64,000 bases of DNA from Oscheius dolichura (GCA_932521035.1 OW051496.1:1612001-1676000); one strand, 5' to 3'. Numbered from the stretch's first letter, positions 1 through 12,980 are shown. Made by a program: numbers and translations. The notes: generated from the letters alone by a model not told the origin.

Positions 1-24
1 CGGTACATGATAGCCTGATCCCTG

Positions 25-120
25 CACCCGTAAAGTCTCGGCAGGATTATCACCTTTATTCGAAACAGTTACAAAACTAGGGCGCCTTTATGCCTTTGTC
101 TTGCCGAGACTTTACGGGTG
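25..120. repeat. 96-bp hairpin MITE, copy 1
   Basis: The element starts with CACCCGTAAAGTCTCGGCA and ends with its reverse complement TGCCGAGACTTTACGGGTG, giving near-perfect 20-22 bp terminal inverted repeats around an AT-rich centre. A second copy of identical length lies at 10684-10779. No coding capacity is visible. The superfamily is unknown because no clear target duplication can be seen. Confidence 0.85.
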
Positions 121-1831
121 AAGGGTATCGGACTGTCGAGGACCGAGTCTTGCTTCCTTCGTTAGGGTTTCGGGCTCTCTTTTTCAGCTATTAGCCGTTT
201 TTTAAACTTTTTTTCTTCAATTAACCTATAGAAAGGGTGGAATTGATTCATTTGTGATCAGTTTTTCTCCATTTATAACCCAATTTTTTATATATTTTTA
301 TAAGAAAGTGATGATAATTGAGATTTTCTATAGTTTCGTTCCTATTGAAGTTCTACGTCAATTTCATTATTTATGCCCAGTTTGTTATAATTTCTTCGGG
401 GTGCATAGTTAATTATCCCCCCTCCCGCCCTTTTACGGATTTCCTGCTTCCCCCTCTCCGTACTCTCGCGCTCTCTCTCTCTACCCTTACTAGCTAGCCT
501 ACTCTTGCTGGCTGCAAAAATATTTGAACAAGATTAAAAATAGCACCAGTTCTGCCTAAATTAAGACGGAGGAAGGAGGAGGAAGAAGAGAAGTTGGTTG
601 GTAGGGGGATGATTATGCAAAAAAGGTTCCCCCTATCGATTTCGCCGGAATTGGGTGGGGCCACGACAACGACAGCGACAACGGAACAACAAAACGGCAG
701 CTTGATTCTGGTGTGGAAGGCAAATGGCCCCCGCCGCCGGGTGGGTGGGTGGACTCCCTCCTTCAGCTTTGCAAATTTGGCAGAGAACCCTGCTCGGTCG
801 AGTGAGCAGCCGAAACTGGGAGAAGGATAAAAGAGGTCGAGGAAGCAATTCGGAAAGCTAGGAAATAAAGCTATCTATTGGAAAAAGGGTTACCACTTTA
901 CATAACGTGGTCACAACAACGCAACAATCGCGCGTTATTTGTGTTTACCCCTGTGAAAAAATTATTAGAACCTGGGTAGAGGTTGGTTTATTCTTTCCCT
1001 GGAGATCTTATCAGTTTTTGACGAACGAAATATTTCATAAATTGTATTTATTCGCCGCATTTGTTCAATTTATAGTCGGTAGACCATCGAACTGGATAAA
1101 TAAATGATTGGATCAACCATTTAGAATAAGGAAATACTCCTAATGAAAGGATTCTCAAAAACAAATGGGTGACGGAGAAACTAAAGTAAGCTACGGCATT
1201 GATTCTGATAAAAGAACGTTTGTTTGAGAACTAAGAATCCTATTTACGCTCTTATCAGCTTTTTTAGAGTTTATTTAATGGATTATATTTTCTTTATCGC
1301 TTTTATCATTTCCTCCCATTTCTTTCAAACCAATGAAAAAAATGCTGTGTAAGTGGAAATTATGATTGTCCAGAGAATCGATACAATAGTAGCAGAATCA
1401 AAGGTTTAGCATTAATAGTCTCTTTGAAACGGAAATTATGCGAAGGGTGAGGTCTAACACCGTGATAAGTTCACAAAACGCTTCCAGATGGTAAATTGTG
1501 AAAAAAACTGAGACTCACCGCTTCGACGATGCGCTTTACTGGTTTCGATTTCCTTTTTGATGAACCAACTGGACTGATTCGACAAGGAGTGGTGGGAGTG
1601 GCTGAAACAGGGAGCAATCAACTTTGTAGTTTAGTTTAGGACTGTTGAGATGACTGCAGAGGAATTATAAATATCATCGGCGTGTTTCTAAGTATTATAT
1701 ACGAGTAATGCAGAGTATAACAAGGCTAAACTTTTAAAAACGAGGCACAATCACATACAGTTGGATTTTTTTTACCGGTACAGCTCAATTTTACGGAACC
1801 AAATCCAAATTTTATGATATCTACAAGCTTG
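121..1831. other. No gene recognised
   Basis: Low-complexity AT-rich sequence with CT-rich tracts near 440-485 and a purine tract near 568-592. Open frames here are short, overlap on both strands and show no domain or splice-linked coding structure. I see nothing that supports a gene. Confidence 0.6.
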
Positions 1832-1992
1832 TATAGTCCATTTCCAATGGAAAATACATGAGTTCCGAATTCGCGGCGCGTCTTCGTTGCGGGACCAGAT
1901 TTGAAGCTTCCTGGTTCCGCAGCGAAGTAGTGCCGTGAATTTTGAACAAAATGGCAAAACTTTCCAGTCTTTTCCGTTGGAAATGGATTATA
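1832..1992. repeat. TATAGTCC-type MITE
   Basis: The element begins TATAGTCCATTTCCAATGGA and ends TCCGTTGGAAATGGATTATA, an imperfect terminal inverted repeat. Related copies lie at 12846, 15625, 18162, 18436, 19668 and 50393. TA at each end fits a TA-target (Tc1/mariner-like) MITE, but this is inferred. Confidence 0.75.
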
Positions 1993-3052
1993 AACCAAAA
2001 AAGTAATCACTGACATTCATAAATGGTGGGAATAACGACATTCTCCCAGTCGTTTACCCGCTGGGTCTACAAAAAGCAAATAGAACTGTTTCTCACCTTC
2101 TTTTCAAAAAAATACCGTGCTGGGGTGCAAAATCTACTGCGTGGGGCCCGTTGAGCAAAAATGCTGGTGATTTTCTGTTTCGTTCGCGTGTTTTTCGCCG
2201 TTTCACAAAGCTTCCGTAGTACGGTAAGTTTATTTTTTGGAGATAGACTATACAATTGAGTATTTCTCGATTTTAGTGGATCCAACGTATTTTCAGAGGA
2301 AGAATAGACTGAATTGTCTTTAAAAATACGTCCTTTTAGGGTGGTAATACCCTACTTTTTGTCTTTGTTGTCCTACCTTGATTGTATGAAGAAACGGAGG
2401 CATCCATCCCTGCGCATCTGGCGGAAACTGAAAAATATTCTAACTAATTGTAAAGAAGAAGTAAAAAAAGGGAGGAAGAGAGAAATATGTACAGTCGGTG
2501 AAAGATAAGAAAAATAAGAATAGTCAGGGGGAGAAGAGAGAAATGTGAATAAACACGGATGGCTAAGAGAACTGTCGGGGGAGGGCGACTCATTTCTCTC
2601 TCCTGTTGAATATGTGCCTTTCAGCCGCTTTTTGAGCATGAAAATAGCTCAACATTAAAATGTTCTTAGTTTATGATGAGGAAAGGAGGTGGAGGGGATT
2701 GGGAGCATAGAGGGATGGATAAAATAGAGGAAAATCGAGCGAAGAGATCAAAGGAAGGCGAATTATTATAAATTAATCGGTTTAGATCGATCTGGATAGC
2801 TCAGATGGCTTCAGAAAAAAGGAGAATTCTTGAAAATTCGGGCTAATACAACCCCAAATAACTTTAAATTTTCCGAGTTTTTAATTTAAAATTGGTAATA
2901 ATAATAATACGTTCGCATAACAACAGATAGAAATATCAAATTCTTTTAAAAGGATCTTAAAACATTTTCAGAAATTGACACAAAAAAAGGGATGACAATA
3001 GAAAAACGAAGGATGATGCCTCCATAGCAATGGGAAAAGAAGGATACAGACC
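1993..3052. other. No gene recognised
   Basis: AT-rich sequence with a purine-rich stretch near 2455-2600 and a short ATA microsatellite near 2896-2910. The open frames are purine/pyrimidine bias artefacts present on both strands. No coding signal is supported. Confidence 0.55.
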
Positions 3053-3206
3053 AGGGCTGCCCGGGTACCCGGGCCGAAAGACGACCGGGTCGGTCTGGGT
3101 TGACTTGACTCCCACCCGGACCAAAAGATTTTGGCAAATTGAAACCCGGGCCGAAGATTTTTCTCGAGAGGCCCAGCCCGAATTTAAAAAAAAAACTGGC
3201 AGCCCT
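3053..3206. repeat. GC-rich MITE with AGGGCTGCC ends
   Basis: Terminal inverted repeat AGGGCTGCC...GGCAGCCCT encloses a GC-rich core with repeated CCCGGG motifs, in sharp contrast to the AT-rich surroundings. The structure suggests a hAT-like non-autonomous element. No convincing 8-bp target duplication was found, so the superfamily is uncertain. Confidence 0.65.
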
Positions 3207-4506
3207 AATATACCCACAGTAGCACCCTGGTAGCCACTGGGATCAGAATTCTTGTCTAAAATAGTCCAAAAAATCCTTTTCTTCTTGGAATACGGTAACA
3301 TTAATGTTTCGCTTACTCTTTTTAATCTGGAGAGAGAGTTTCTTATTACAGTAACTCAACAACAAAGGGTGAAGTTTACCAAATTGGAAGCGGCTCCCTT
3401 TTAGTCGATTTTCCTGACTTCAACTGTTCCAAGGATGCGTTTTAACTCGTCCATTCCTTCTAATTTTTAGTGAAGCCGTTTAAACAAAATGGTACAGTGA
3501 AAAGAAAGAATTAGATCTATTTTAGGCAGTTGCCCCTTTGTCAAGTCTATCAGTCTCTCTCTATTACCCACCGTTTCCTTTTCCCTGCCTTTTTCTTATT
3601 TTCTTTCTTCACTAGACCTATTTCACTGTAAAATAGACAATCGCCAGTCTTTTTCCTGGGTCCAATCTGCATGTGTTGCTGGTGTGTAACCCTCTCTCAT
3701 TCAGGTTGCCCACTCAGCATCTCTCACCCGGCATATTTTCTCTTCAGTCGGCATACACTCTTTGGTGCGGCTAATGTAATGGCATTTTAGTCACTTTTGT
3801 CGTTTCTGCCGCTTTCTCAGCCAATTTTACACAAAAACAAATGGAAGTTGAGGCCTCGGCTATAGGCGAAATATTGGAATGAGATCAATTGGAAGGTCCC
3901 GAACATCAGAAATGTTAAAAATTTACCCTTTTAGCCGAAAAATGAGGGTATTCTTACTCGCAAATCTTGGCTGATTACCCTTTTCGTCTTCCCGCCCTAA
4001 AAAACCACCGCGGTTCTTTTCTCTAGCCATTTATGCAGTTTTTTTTTCGATTTTGTCGTCGTTCCCGGATACAAGTTCACATTTCCCGAAAAAATAAAGC
4101 AAACAACGGGACAATTGATTAAAAAAGAGCCCGGCAGTCGGGTTATATTTGCATAAATGCAACCGGGTGGAAGAGGAGGAAGCGATAACAGAGACACACA
4201 CATAGAGAGCGAGGAAGAAGGAAGGAGGGAGACCCCACAGCTCTTTTCTCTTCTCTCCCAGTCACTCACCTTCGTAATGTTTGCACTTGACTCTATTATT
4301 GCCAGATGGACTGAAGGCTGGACTGGAAGTGGTGGCAGCCGGGAGAAAAATTAGACTACCACAGGTAATTTGAGAGAATTGTTGCCGGCTGGGGGAGGGC
4401 AAGCTGTTTCAGAGTCAATTTGAGACAAAGGAATATAATTGCCAGAAAACATTAAAATCTACTGCTACTGTCCATTTCTAACAAAAATGGGCGAGGAATG
4501 ACGTTT
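3207..4506. other. No gene recognised
   Basis: Mixed AT-rich sequence with CT-rich tracts near 3550-3620 and 4220-4260. No conserved frame, splice-linked exon or structured repeat was identified. Confidence 0.5.
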
Positions 4507-4885
4507 GAGAAGAACCGGGCAAAAGGAGAGCAATACAGGGTGAACGAGTTTAATCAGTTTTGCCTAACCACCGCCTCTTCAAAAAACGAAGAGGAACTTC
4601 TCCAATCCATTTTTCCCACAACACTGTAATCAGAGCTCTGGGGGTTTCTTTGCTCGGGGGCAGCCACCCCCCGACCGCATTGGCCCGCGTTTGTATTTTC
4701 CTGTTTTTGTCATTTTCACAATCCTAAACTCCGGTGAACACAAACCGTCAAGGTTTTTTAAAACAAACCAGAAGGGAGGTGTGTGAACTATCACAGAAAC
4801 ATGAGGTATTCTTTGAGGCGGTGGTTAGGCCGAACTGATTAAACTCGTCCACCCTGTATTGCTCTCCTTTTGCCCGGTTCTTCTC
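4507..4885. repeat. Fold-back element with about 71-bp arms
   Basis: Positions 4507-4577 and 4815-4885 are inverted copies of each other with a few mismatches (left arm runs from GAGAAGAACCGGGC to CCACCGCCTC). The 240-bp centre is unrelated. This is a long-armed MITE or fold-back transposon; no coding region is present. Confidence 0.8.
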
Positions 4886-5209
4886 CTCTATTGCTCGCTT
4901 TTTGCACGGTCAGCGTTTCCTAACCACAACATCTTTTGTGTTCCACTTTTTCAAGTCATAATTGTTCTCTTTTTGCCCCTATTTGCTTGCAAATAGGAAT
5001 GTCTGCCGTTTTACTTGCTTATAAAAAGAGAAGCGCTTTTGTTTCCGATGAAGCCGCTTTCGTCCCATTTTTTGCTTTTCTATTCTAATTTTTCCCTGAT
5101 AGAGAGAGAAACCTAACCAGCGCGAAGCGCTGCGCGCGATTAGGACTTGTTGACAAAGGATCCTGAAATCCCCCCTGGAAGTCATTCCCTGTCTATCTCC
5201 GCTCCCAGG

Positions 5210-5374
5210 ATGGCTGCTTCCTCAACTCCGGCAACTGGGGCCACCTCGAAAGACAAGAACTACTTTGCCTTCTACCACATCGACCCGTGCCTCAAGGAGA
5301 AGGAGCTGTGGACAAAAACCGACAAACCGGGCATCGTCTGCCATCTTTGTGCTGTCTTCCAGGATCGGGAATAA
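5210..5374 (+). CDS. Small conserved-looking protein, 54 aa
   Basis: I do not recognise this protein. The frame starts at an ATG just after a splice-acceptor-like CTCCCAG, so it may be the last exon of a longer gene; the open frame extends upstream to 5147. The product begins MAASSTPATGATS and contains an aromatic/charged core (NYFAFYHIDPC) and a C-terminal CHLC pair. Composition is balanced and codons are GC-richer than the flanks, unlike nearby chance ORFs. A polyadenylation-like AATAAAG lies about 28 nt after the stop. CxxC could bind metal, but no family is assigned. Confidence 0.45.
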   Translation: MAASSTPATGATSKDKNYFAFYHIDPCLKEKELWTKTDKPGIVCHLCAVFQDRE

Positions 5375-6159
5375 CTGTAAAAAGAAGACTACAGAAACTA
5401 GAATAAAGACGGGTCCTCGGACCCTTACCGCTTCATTTCGTGTCTAATTTGTCTTATTTCTTCCCCCAGAGGCAGCCTTTCTCTGTCTTCCTCTCTCTGG
5501 TGGAGTTTGTTTACCCTCTGATCGGTTAGCAGCAGTCAAAAAAATCGACGCTGCTCTCCGTCTCCCTCTCGTGACTGATTAGTCCTCTGAGCATAATAGC
5601 CACCACTTGGAATGAGAGAGAGAGGAAGAGTCGGCCCTCTTTAACAGCTGTTGTTGAAGGGGTCTGCTGTTCATGGCCAATTTATATGCAGCCAATAAAT
5701 GCCTCGCAGATAATCAACAACTTTTAGTGATTGAACGAGAAAAGTAGCCAACTTTTAGGAATTATTTCGGGAACCGGCATTTTTTCACTTTTGTGATTTG
5801 ATTTCCTGGAGAGAACGCAAAGTTCGATGGACTGTCTTCGCCTTTCACTTTATCAAGAAATTAGTAGGAGAATTGTAAAATTTGGAAGAAAATCTGAAAA
5901 AAATTGTGATTTCATCAATCGAAACGAGAAAAACGCGTTCTTATGCAGCTCATGGAACATTTTAAAAAGGTCAAATTATGAACTGGGGGTCAATATACAG
6001 GGAAAGAATGGCTGTACGTCAACAACTGAACAAAATTTTGTTTGTTCATAAAAGCGACTCTACTTGTAGGGGACTTGTAGGAAAGGGGAAACAATTGTCC
6101 ACATTTTTTGACTTTTGACAAGACGAATTCGCGGTTATGGTGTCTTTTTCACTTTGAAG
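5375..6159. other. No gene recognised
   Basis: Pyrimidine-rich sequence followed by AT-rich sequence. Nothing beyond short chance frames is seen. Confidence 0.5.
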
Positions 6160-6466
6160 ACACCAGTTCAGGCATGAAATAGGGACTAAGAATCTGACTG
6201 TAGATTTTCGCGGGCTTTGAGAAAAAAAAAACGGGAAATGAGTTCTTCGTGCATGCGCAATTCGCACGTTTCTTCGTGTTTTAAATTTTTATTTTGATCA
6301 CATGACCTTACTTTCAATCAATAATAGAAGGCAGGTCAAGAAAACGCTAGAAAATATGAAGAAATACTCTAAAACGTTCAAAATTCAAATGCGCGCCAAG
6401 CGCGGAGGACGCTACTCGTTCACGGCCCATGAACGCTATTATAGGTCCTTGACAGTTCCTTTAAGG
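6160..6466. repeat. TTAA-type MITE family B, copy 1
   Basis: Shares with 17155-17455 and 20390-20700 the core beginning GACTGTAGATTTTCGCGGGC and the right end GACAGTTCCTTTAA. The right terminus abuts TTAA, the hallmark of piggyBac-like insertion. The left flank (CACCAGTTCAGGCATGAAAT) is also shared with the 20390 copy, so the repeat unit is longer than the terminal-repeat element. Confidence 0.75.
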
Positions 6467-7911
6467 GAATCGATAAAAATCAGAAGAAGAGCTGAGAAAT
6501 GCAAAGAAACCGCGGATCTACCAATCTAATAGGAAAGAACGACTATTTATGATGTTCATGAAAAAATTTGGGGCCGTAAGGAGCAAAAGTTGCCTAATTT
6601 TCAGTTTGAATTTGAAATTCAGGTGGTTTTGTTCACCAAATTGCCAAATGGTCTCCGGTCGAAAATTCTTTCAGTTGGAAACGAGAGACGCCAGCAAATT
6701 GAAAAGGCAGCCGACAAACAACAGGACTGTAAATGTCAAAATGGCTCTATCTTGATCTTTTTGAGCTTCCTAGGTGTCCTCTGTATTCTCAACGTCAAAT
6801 TACTCATTGGTATCCTTCTTGGAAGCCAATAAGCGGAAAAAACAACGATTGTGTAGGACCAAACAACCAAATTTCCGCTCAAAAACATATCTCAAAAGCG
6901 ACCTTTCTTATCAGGAAAAGGAAGACAATTGTCCAATTAGATTACGTCTGACCGGACAAATTTACAACAGTTCGTGGAACTTCTATGGTTGCAGCCCGTT
7001 TTTTTCTATAAAAACTGCCTTTTTTATTTTAGTAGTCTTCAAAATATTCTTTATAAAGCCATATTAGAAGAAGAAGTAGTGTATGTGTAATGGCGATTTG
7101 GTCTTATTCAACAGTTGCCCCTCTCTTTTCCATTCCGCCACTAAATAAGAAGAAGACAACCAGTATTTGACTAGGAGACACTGTCCGTCAGTTAGTCAGT
7201 CGTCAATACACAGAGTGGGGTATGCAAGTCGCTGATTAATGATGGTTGAAGGAGGCAAACGAAAGAGAACAGAATTGAGTAAACAGGAACAGGAGTCCAA
7301 CTGACTCACCCTACTGCCGCCTAACTCCCTTGAATAATCAAAATGTCGGCCAATTACTGTACTCCTCACTCCGGTTCCCCCCTCTTTCAGGAGCGGCGGG
7401 AGAGAGAAAAAGTTAGTGGAAATAATGTGGGAGAAACATGAAGAAGTGCATGAAAATTGACTGTAGGCCGGTAGGAATAATGACGCGTGCCCTTGGACGG
7501 GTTCGGTCTTGGCCGGGGGATGGAAAGGAAAGAGGATAATTTACTCAAGAAGATGGAAATGGGATGGAGGTGTGGGAGATGGGAGGAGGAAAAGAAATTG
7601 CGAAATTTTGGAGAGAAATTTGGGAGAAAACAAGAAAATGTAATGGAAACAGTGAATTTGGAAGGAAATGGAAAATTTTGTGTTTTTGTTTGACTACTTT
7701 AGATCATTTTTCAGTGCTGCTATAATTTCATTCCCCCCAGCATTCTAACGAGAAGCTTTTTACAGTTGTTTGCCTTGTGAATTACAGATGTTTTCGATTT
7801 TTGATCGTTTCTCCTACACCCAATCATATTCTAAAGTGAATAAGAGTCAACACAACCGAAATTGGAGTTTTCTCTAAAATTTTGGTAATCTTTCTTCGTT
7901 TCGTCACTCCT
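6467..7911. other. No gene recognised; fragment of the TATAGTCC repeat near 6570-6690
   Basis: Positions 6570-6690 resemble 18320-18430 and 50410-50530 (shared AGCAAAAGTTGCCTAATTTT-like and TTGAATTTGAAATTCAGG-like tracts), marking a degraded member of the TATAGTCC family. The overlapping open frames in 6549-7067 are in this repeat and its flank, with no domain. The rest is unstructured. Confidence 0.5.
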
Positions 7912-8225
7912 TTAAAGGAACTGTCAGGGACCTAAAACAACTTGAGCTTAAAAAATGCGCCTTTTTCTCCTGATCACGATGGTATATTTATTTTTGCATA
8001 TGGACGCCTGTATCACGAGAAAAATACACATTTATGATCAAAATCTGGTCGAAAAAACAAAAAGTGATCATGATCGTTGCAGAACCTTTATGGGGTCCCG
8101 CAACGATCGTGATCACAGAAATGGAATGCATTTATGACATTGGGATAAAAATGCAATTCTCTCGCGATTCCGACGTCCATATGCAAAAATAAACATATTA
8201 CCGTGGTCAGGAGAAACGGCAATTT
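7912..8225. repeat. Long-armed fold-back element beginning with the TTAA-type terminus
   Basis: TTTAAAGGAACTGTCAGGGACC at 7912 is the TTAA-type MITE terminus. Inside, 7957-8081 and 8100-8222 are inverted copies (for example GTGATCATGATCGTTGC against GCAACGATCGTGATCAC), giving a hairpin with arms of about 120 bp and an 18-nt loop. The frames at 7955-8137 and 8088-8480 lie within it and are not supported as genes. Confidence 0.75.
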
Positions 8226-10683
8226 TTTTAAGCCTGCTATTTCCCAATAGACCTTTGAATGTCGTCTTTTTTCTTGACAGACTATAGTACCAAATGTCGT
8301 TATGGATAAATTTATAGGGCAGCAACAAGGGAAACCTTGAAATTCACACATAGTCCAAAAAAATACCATGTACTCACCGTGTCTTGTATAGGAAGAATGC
8401 CAGAACAAATATAGTCCGCTTCCAAACTTGGGGTTCCCTATTTCCCAATCGGGAGCAGAAAAATGGCTACAGTAATTCATAGGGACCTTTAGTTATCTTT
8501 TTGTAGAAAGAATATGCCAAAAACCTTGAAATTTGCAATGTTTCCAATCTGAAGTTTGTAAAATAAGAAGAGCGTCTTATTCCCCTATTGAAATGGGCCG
8601 TTTAGCTTCAAAAACTTTGAATTATGGTAGAAGGAATAGAAAAACACGGCCAGATAAAAGTAGCAAAGTTGAGTGAGGAGCTGGGGGTCTCGATTTCTCA
8701 TTAACTGAACAACTGATCAGAACAGCCGGCCCCGGGAGCTCTCGCTTGCATAATGGCTCTCTTTTCCCCCTCTCGCGATGACAACGCCTGTCCTCGGCAA
8801 TTCACACCCCCCTCACGAAATAAATGTTGCTAGCCGGGGTTTTTTCGACCGGGAGGCGCAATGACTTGAAAATTATCGCACATCGTCGCATAGAGAGACT
8901 CATTATATCGCCTCTCGCGCGGTATGGTTCTTTTTTGGTGAAGGGGGCAGTCCGCCTCTCTCTCTCTTTCTCGCTCTCTTTTATTGCCCTCTCCGCCGCG
9001 CGCAGTTGGTGTGAAGTGTGGCAGAAAAGTTGCGGAAATAAGTGGTCAGCAGCCATTTTCATTTGAATATATGCAAATTTTTGGAGATTTCGAAGATTTT
9101 TTCAAAATTGTACTATCTTTATACAACAAGTAAGGTGTAGAGAGTTCACAGTCGGACAAATTAATTGAACCTTTTCCAACATTCCATTGAAATTGCCAAT
9201 TATAAGAGCCCAAAGTTGTTTACAAAGAGATACATAGAGAGTTTCCCATTTTAGGCTTTGCAAAGGTAAAGAAGCGTTCTTTAGGGTATAACAGGGCAGC
9301 GCGGGTCCTTGGAAATTCGAATTCGATCCGATTTTCAAAAAATTTCCGGATAGGAGCCAGTCCAGATTTCTGTCTTTCAAAACCATGGCTCCATAATTCT
9401 GGTAATTTCATTCCGTCTCGGTTTCGATCGAGCTAAATGTTTTTTTTTCGGATTGTGGTCCAGTCAAAAGATGAAGAAAACAAAGAGTTAGGCCATTTCA
9501 AAACAAGAAAAAAGTCTATGGACTTTACACAGTTCATTTGATTTCTACTATTCCAGCCATTCCATGAAAAGAGATCAACGAAAGGAGTCCACTATAAGGA
9601 GAATATTTGTACTGTTTGTTTTTAACGACTCAACAAGGGGTTCCAGATATTTTTCAAGTAAGGGAATTTCCTCAAGACTGCGATTTTTAAATGACACAAC
9701 GGAAACCATTAGTAAAGCAGATTTCAGGTTCTAAATTTATTTCTAGTTTAGAACAAAGAAAATTTGAATAGGGATGGTCAATATTGTTGACTCAATTTGG
9801 GGTTCCTAGTGAAAAAAAGGGAAAGTGGCGGCGTGAATAAGGAAGTCAGGGTCCTGGGACAGTCCAGGAGTCTTTGAGAGAAAATTTGGTCTTTACAAGT
9901 TGTATGCATCTTTTAGAGAATGTTTTAAAGAGTCTAGCGTTGCTGGCTTTGCATATTAGAGTAAAAGGAGGTAGTTCATCGTGTTCCCGGCCGTTTGTCT
10001 GGCCCCTGGCTTCTGAATTGCCGGCAGGGGGAGAGGATATGGCATTTGACTATGCAAGAATGCGTTCTTCTGCCCCTCTCCTCTATGAATAATCACAATG
10101 AAACATGCATGTGAAGTGTACTAAAGGGAGAGGAAAATGAGGCGACAGGGATGGGATACAGAGGGGGAAATAAGGAATTCCGGAGAAAGCGACGACAGAC
10201 TGCGGAATGGGGCACGAACTGATTAGGCAAAAACGAAAAGACTCTTTGCATATTGATTATCACTTGGGAAGCTAACGGTCTCTATTTATTTGGGGGCTTA
10301 TCAGTCAGAATGGCCCGAATATGCACAAAACAAATTAGGAACAGATTAATTTTGTCGTTAGAACTGAAAACAGTTTCGTTTTTTTTTGAGGAAATTGTTT
10401 TCTTTTTAGAAATGAAAGGAAATCACACATTCTAAAGCTTTAAAAAATTGTATAAATAAGTTTTACGAATCATAGAAAAGTGGTTTATGTCCGATTCTAC
10501 GCTAGCATGATAATGAACAGAGGGAATGTCTATGGTTTGAAAATATTTGAAGTTGGGTGGGATAATGTGGCTTCCTGGATATTGACACCATGTGTCAATT
10601 CTTTTATTTATTAGTTAAAATGTATGAAAAGTGAGATTTAGATCCCTGGAAGAGGATTCGACCCTCCAGAGTTCGATCCGCCA
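8226..10683. other. No gene recognised
   Basis: AT-rich sequence with a CT/AG-rich tract near 8955-8985. Frames at 8802-9066 lie on opposite strands over the same low-complexity sequence, and the rest are short. No coding evidence. Confidence 0.5.
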
Positions 10684-10779
10684 CACCCGTAAAGTCTCGG
10701 CAGGAGGAGCGTCTTTATTCAAAACTGTTACAAAGCAGTGACGCCTTTATGCTTTTTTCCTGCCGAGACTTTACGGGTG
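10684..10779. repeat. 96-bp hairpin MITE, copy 2
   Basis: Same length and termini as 25-120, with about 85 percent similarity in the loop by eye. Confidence 0.85.
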
Positions 10780-12845
10780 CAGGGGATTATCAAGGATCCA
10801 GCCTGGAAGAGTATCGCTTGAACTCGGCTGAGCAAGCCTAACAATGGAATTTCGGTTCGGATAGCGGGCACTTCCGGACAAGGTAACGGATAAACTTTCA
10901 GAGAACGGATAACAGTTCCGTTTTTTTGTGAAGAATGGTAAATCGCAGAGTTATCCGGCCATTATCACATAAATACCGCTTTTCAAGGCAGTTGTTTTTT
11001 TTTCTGAGGCTGCCTAGGGTTATTTAACCGAGACTAGGCCCGGTTGAAATGATAAAGGACCAAATGCGATCAAAACCACGGGAAAATAATTTATGGAAAC
11101 CATTTTTGTAATATTATCAAGCATAAAAACGTCGGCTTATTTATGTATTCGATGAAGTACATAACGTCTATAAAATATTCTTTCATCAAAAGGGAATGAT
11201 TACCATTTTAATCAATTCAGTCAAATTTGAAGTCTCTCTCAAATTAGATGAAAAATAAGAGAGACGGGGGATGGAGCAGCACTAATGCGCCCTTGAGAGT
11301 AATCGAAATAGTGAAAGGTAAAAGGTGAGTTTGCGCCCCCATCATCATTATTCGTCCCGGGCTGATGCTGTGTAACAAAAGACGCAAATAAGCAAAGCGG
11401 CAAGAACAAAATTGAGCGATGGTTACCGGTCCTACTTCTCCATACTTCATTAGGGACTAATTTACAGAAAGACCGGAGAATCTCATGGCTTTCTTTAGTT
11501 ACAGTAATCCTATATTTGGATCACTAGGTGTTTTTCCCTCAGAATGAAGGAGATAACCTTGAAAAAGTCGGATTTTCGCGGTTTTGGGGTATTTTATGGA
11601 CTCGGGGAAGGGTAAACGGGATAGAAAAACAAAAGTAGAACATTTTCCAAGAAATTTTAAGGCACTGGAGTTTAATAGTTGTGTTGGATGGATTGGTTTG
11701 CTCCTAATATTTTCACTTCTGCACAATTAATTTCTAGTCTATAAAATTGCTTTTTTTTTCTCGTTTTGGGTCAACTATTTGAGCGACTCACCGATAGTTT
11801 CTTATTATTTCTTCTGCGCTTTATTAGCAAACGTTTTGATCATTCTTATGTAGGAAGTTATCGATAAAAAAAAGTAAAAAGGGATTTCAGGGTACTGTGT
11901 GGGAACATACTGCCCAGAACAATTATTTTACAGTCTCGGCTTCTTCAAAATACGCCAAAATTAAGATTTTGTCGTCAATCCTGCTAAAAGATGAAATTTT
12001 GTCCCATATAGCATGGATTTTCTAATAATTCCACATATTTATACATTCCTTGTAGACTATAGAAGTCCAAAAATCCAAAAGAATCCATTTGAAATTTGTT
12101 TATTTCACCTTGAAGCCCGTGATAAGAAAGGGAGCGGATGCCAAGGGGAGAAATGGACAAATTTGAGATTCTTATGGATACGGTAACTGTTATTTCCATT
12201 TCTTTTGATTGGAAAAATGAAAAAAGCTGGGAATTCAAAGAGAAGACTCAAGATTTTTGGAATGTTCAACTTCTGATTCAAATACAAACAAGAGAAGAAC
12301 GGCGTTTTGCCAGCCAATAAGTCCAAAAAAATAGGGGAAAAAGAAACATGCAGACGAGAGTAGCTTAATGGGGTCGGAGCCAATATAAACGGCATAAAAC
12401 AGGCGCTGAAGTTGTTCTTCCCTTCAAAACGTTTTGGGCATGCGGACCGGTTCTTTGCCTTCCCTTCTCTCTCACTCGTGTTTCTCTCTCTCTCGCTCAT
12501 TTTCCTAGTTGATGTGGTTGGGGGTGGCGGCGAGGGGGGTGCCTATGCAGCCATTTTGTAATGAAAAATCGCCGACACAGTGCGCAAATTCGCATTTCGC
12601 ACTATGACATATTCCACACACACACGCACACAGGTTGGCTGGCTGGCCGGGGGAAGGGGGCGACACAGACACAGGTAACGGGGGTTTACTCAGGGAAAAA
12701 TTTTGACCAGATTGGAAACGAGTATATTTCAGGAGACACATAAGAATCAGGGCAATAAGCAATCTCTAGTCATTTTGTGACTATTGCGCTCTTTTATTAC
12801 AGTAATCTAGTCCGTTTTTCAATAAAGACGCCCCTAAGCTTGGAA
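10780..12845. other. No gene recognised
   Basis: AT-rich sequence with a CT-rich tract at 12467-12500 and a CA microsatellite at 12616-12632. The opposed frames at 12105-12500 and 12505-12762 overlap these tracts. No supported gene. Confidence 0.5.
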
Positions 12846-12980
12846 TTATAGCCGTTTCCAACGGATAGGGATACAGTAATCAGACTTTTCTTGAAAATCA
12901 GGCAAAATTTACGATTTTGTCCCTCTATCCCAAAATGGTCCCGAACGGAGGCAAATTGCTGTAACCCTAAAGAACTATAA
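12846..12980. repeat. TATAGTCC-type MITE
   Basis: Begins TTATAGCCGTTTCCAACGGA followed by TAGGGATACAGTAA; ends in the inverted TTGCTGTAACCCT...ACTATAA. Internal GGTCCCGAACGGAGGCAA matches the copy at 19668-19777. Confidence 0.7.

Noticed and set aside
12105-12500. 131-aa minus-strand ORF
   Set aside because: Overlaps a CT-rich simple-sequence tract and an open frame on the other strand; no domain.
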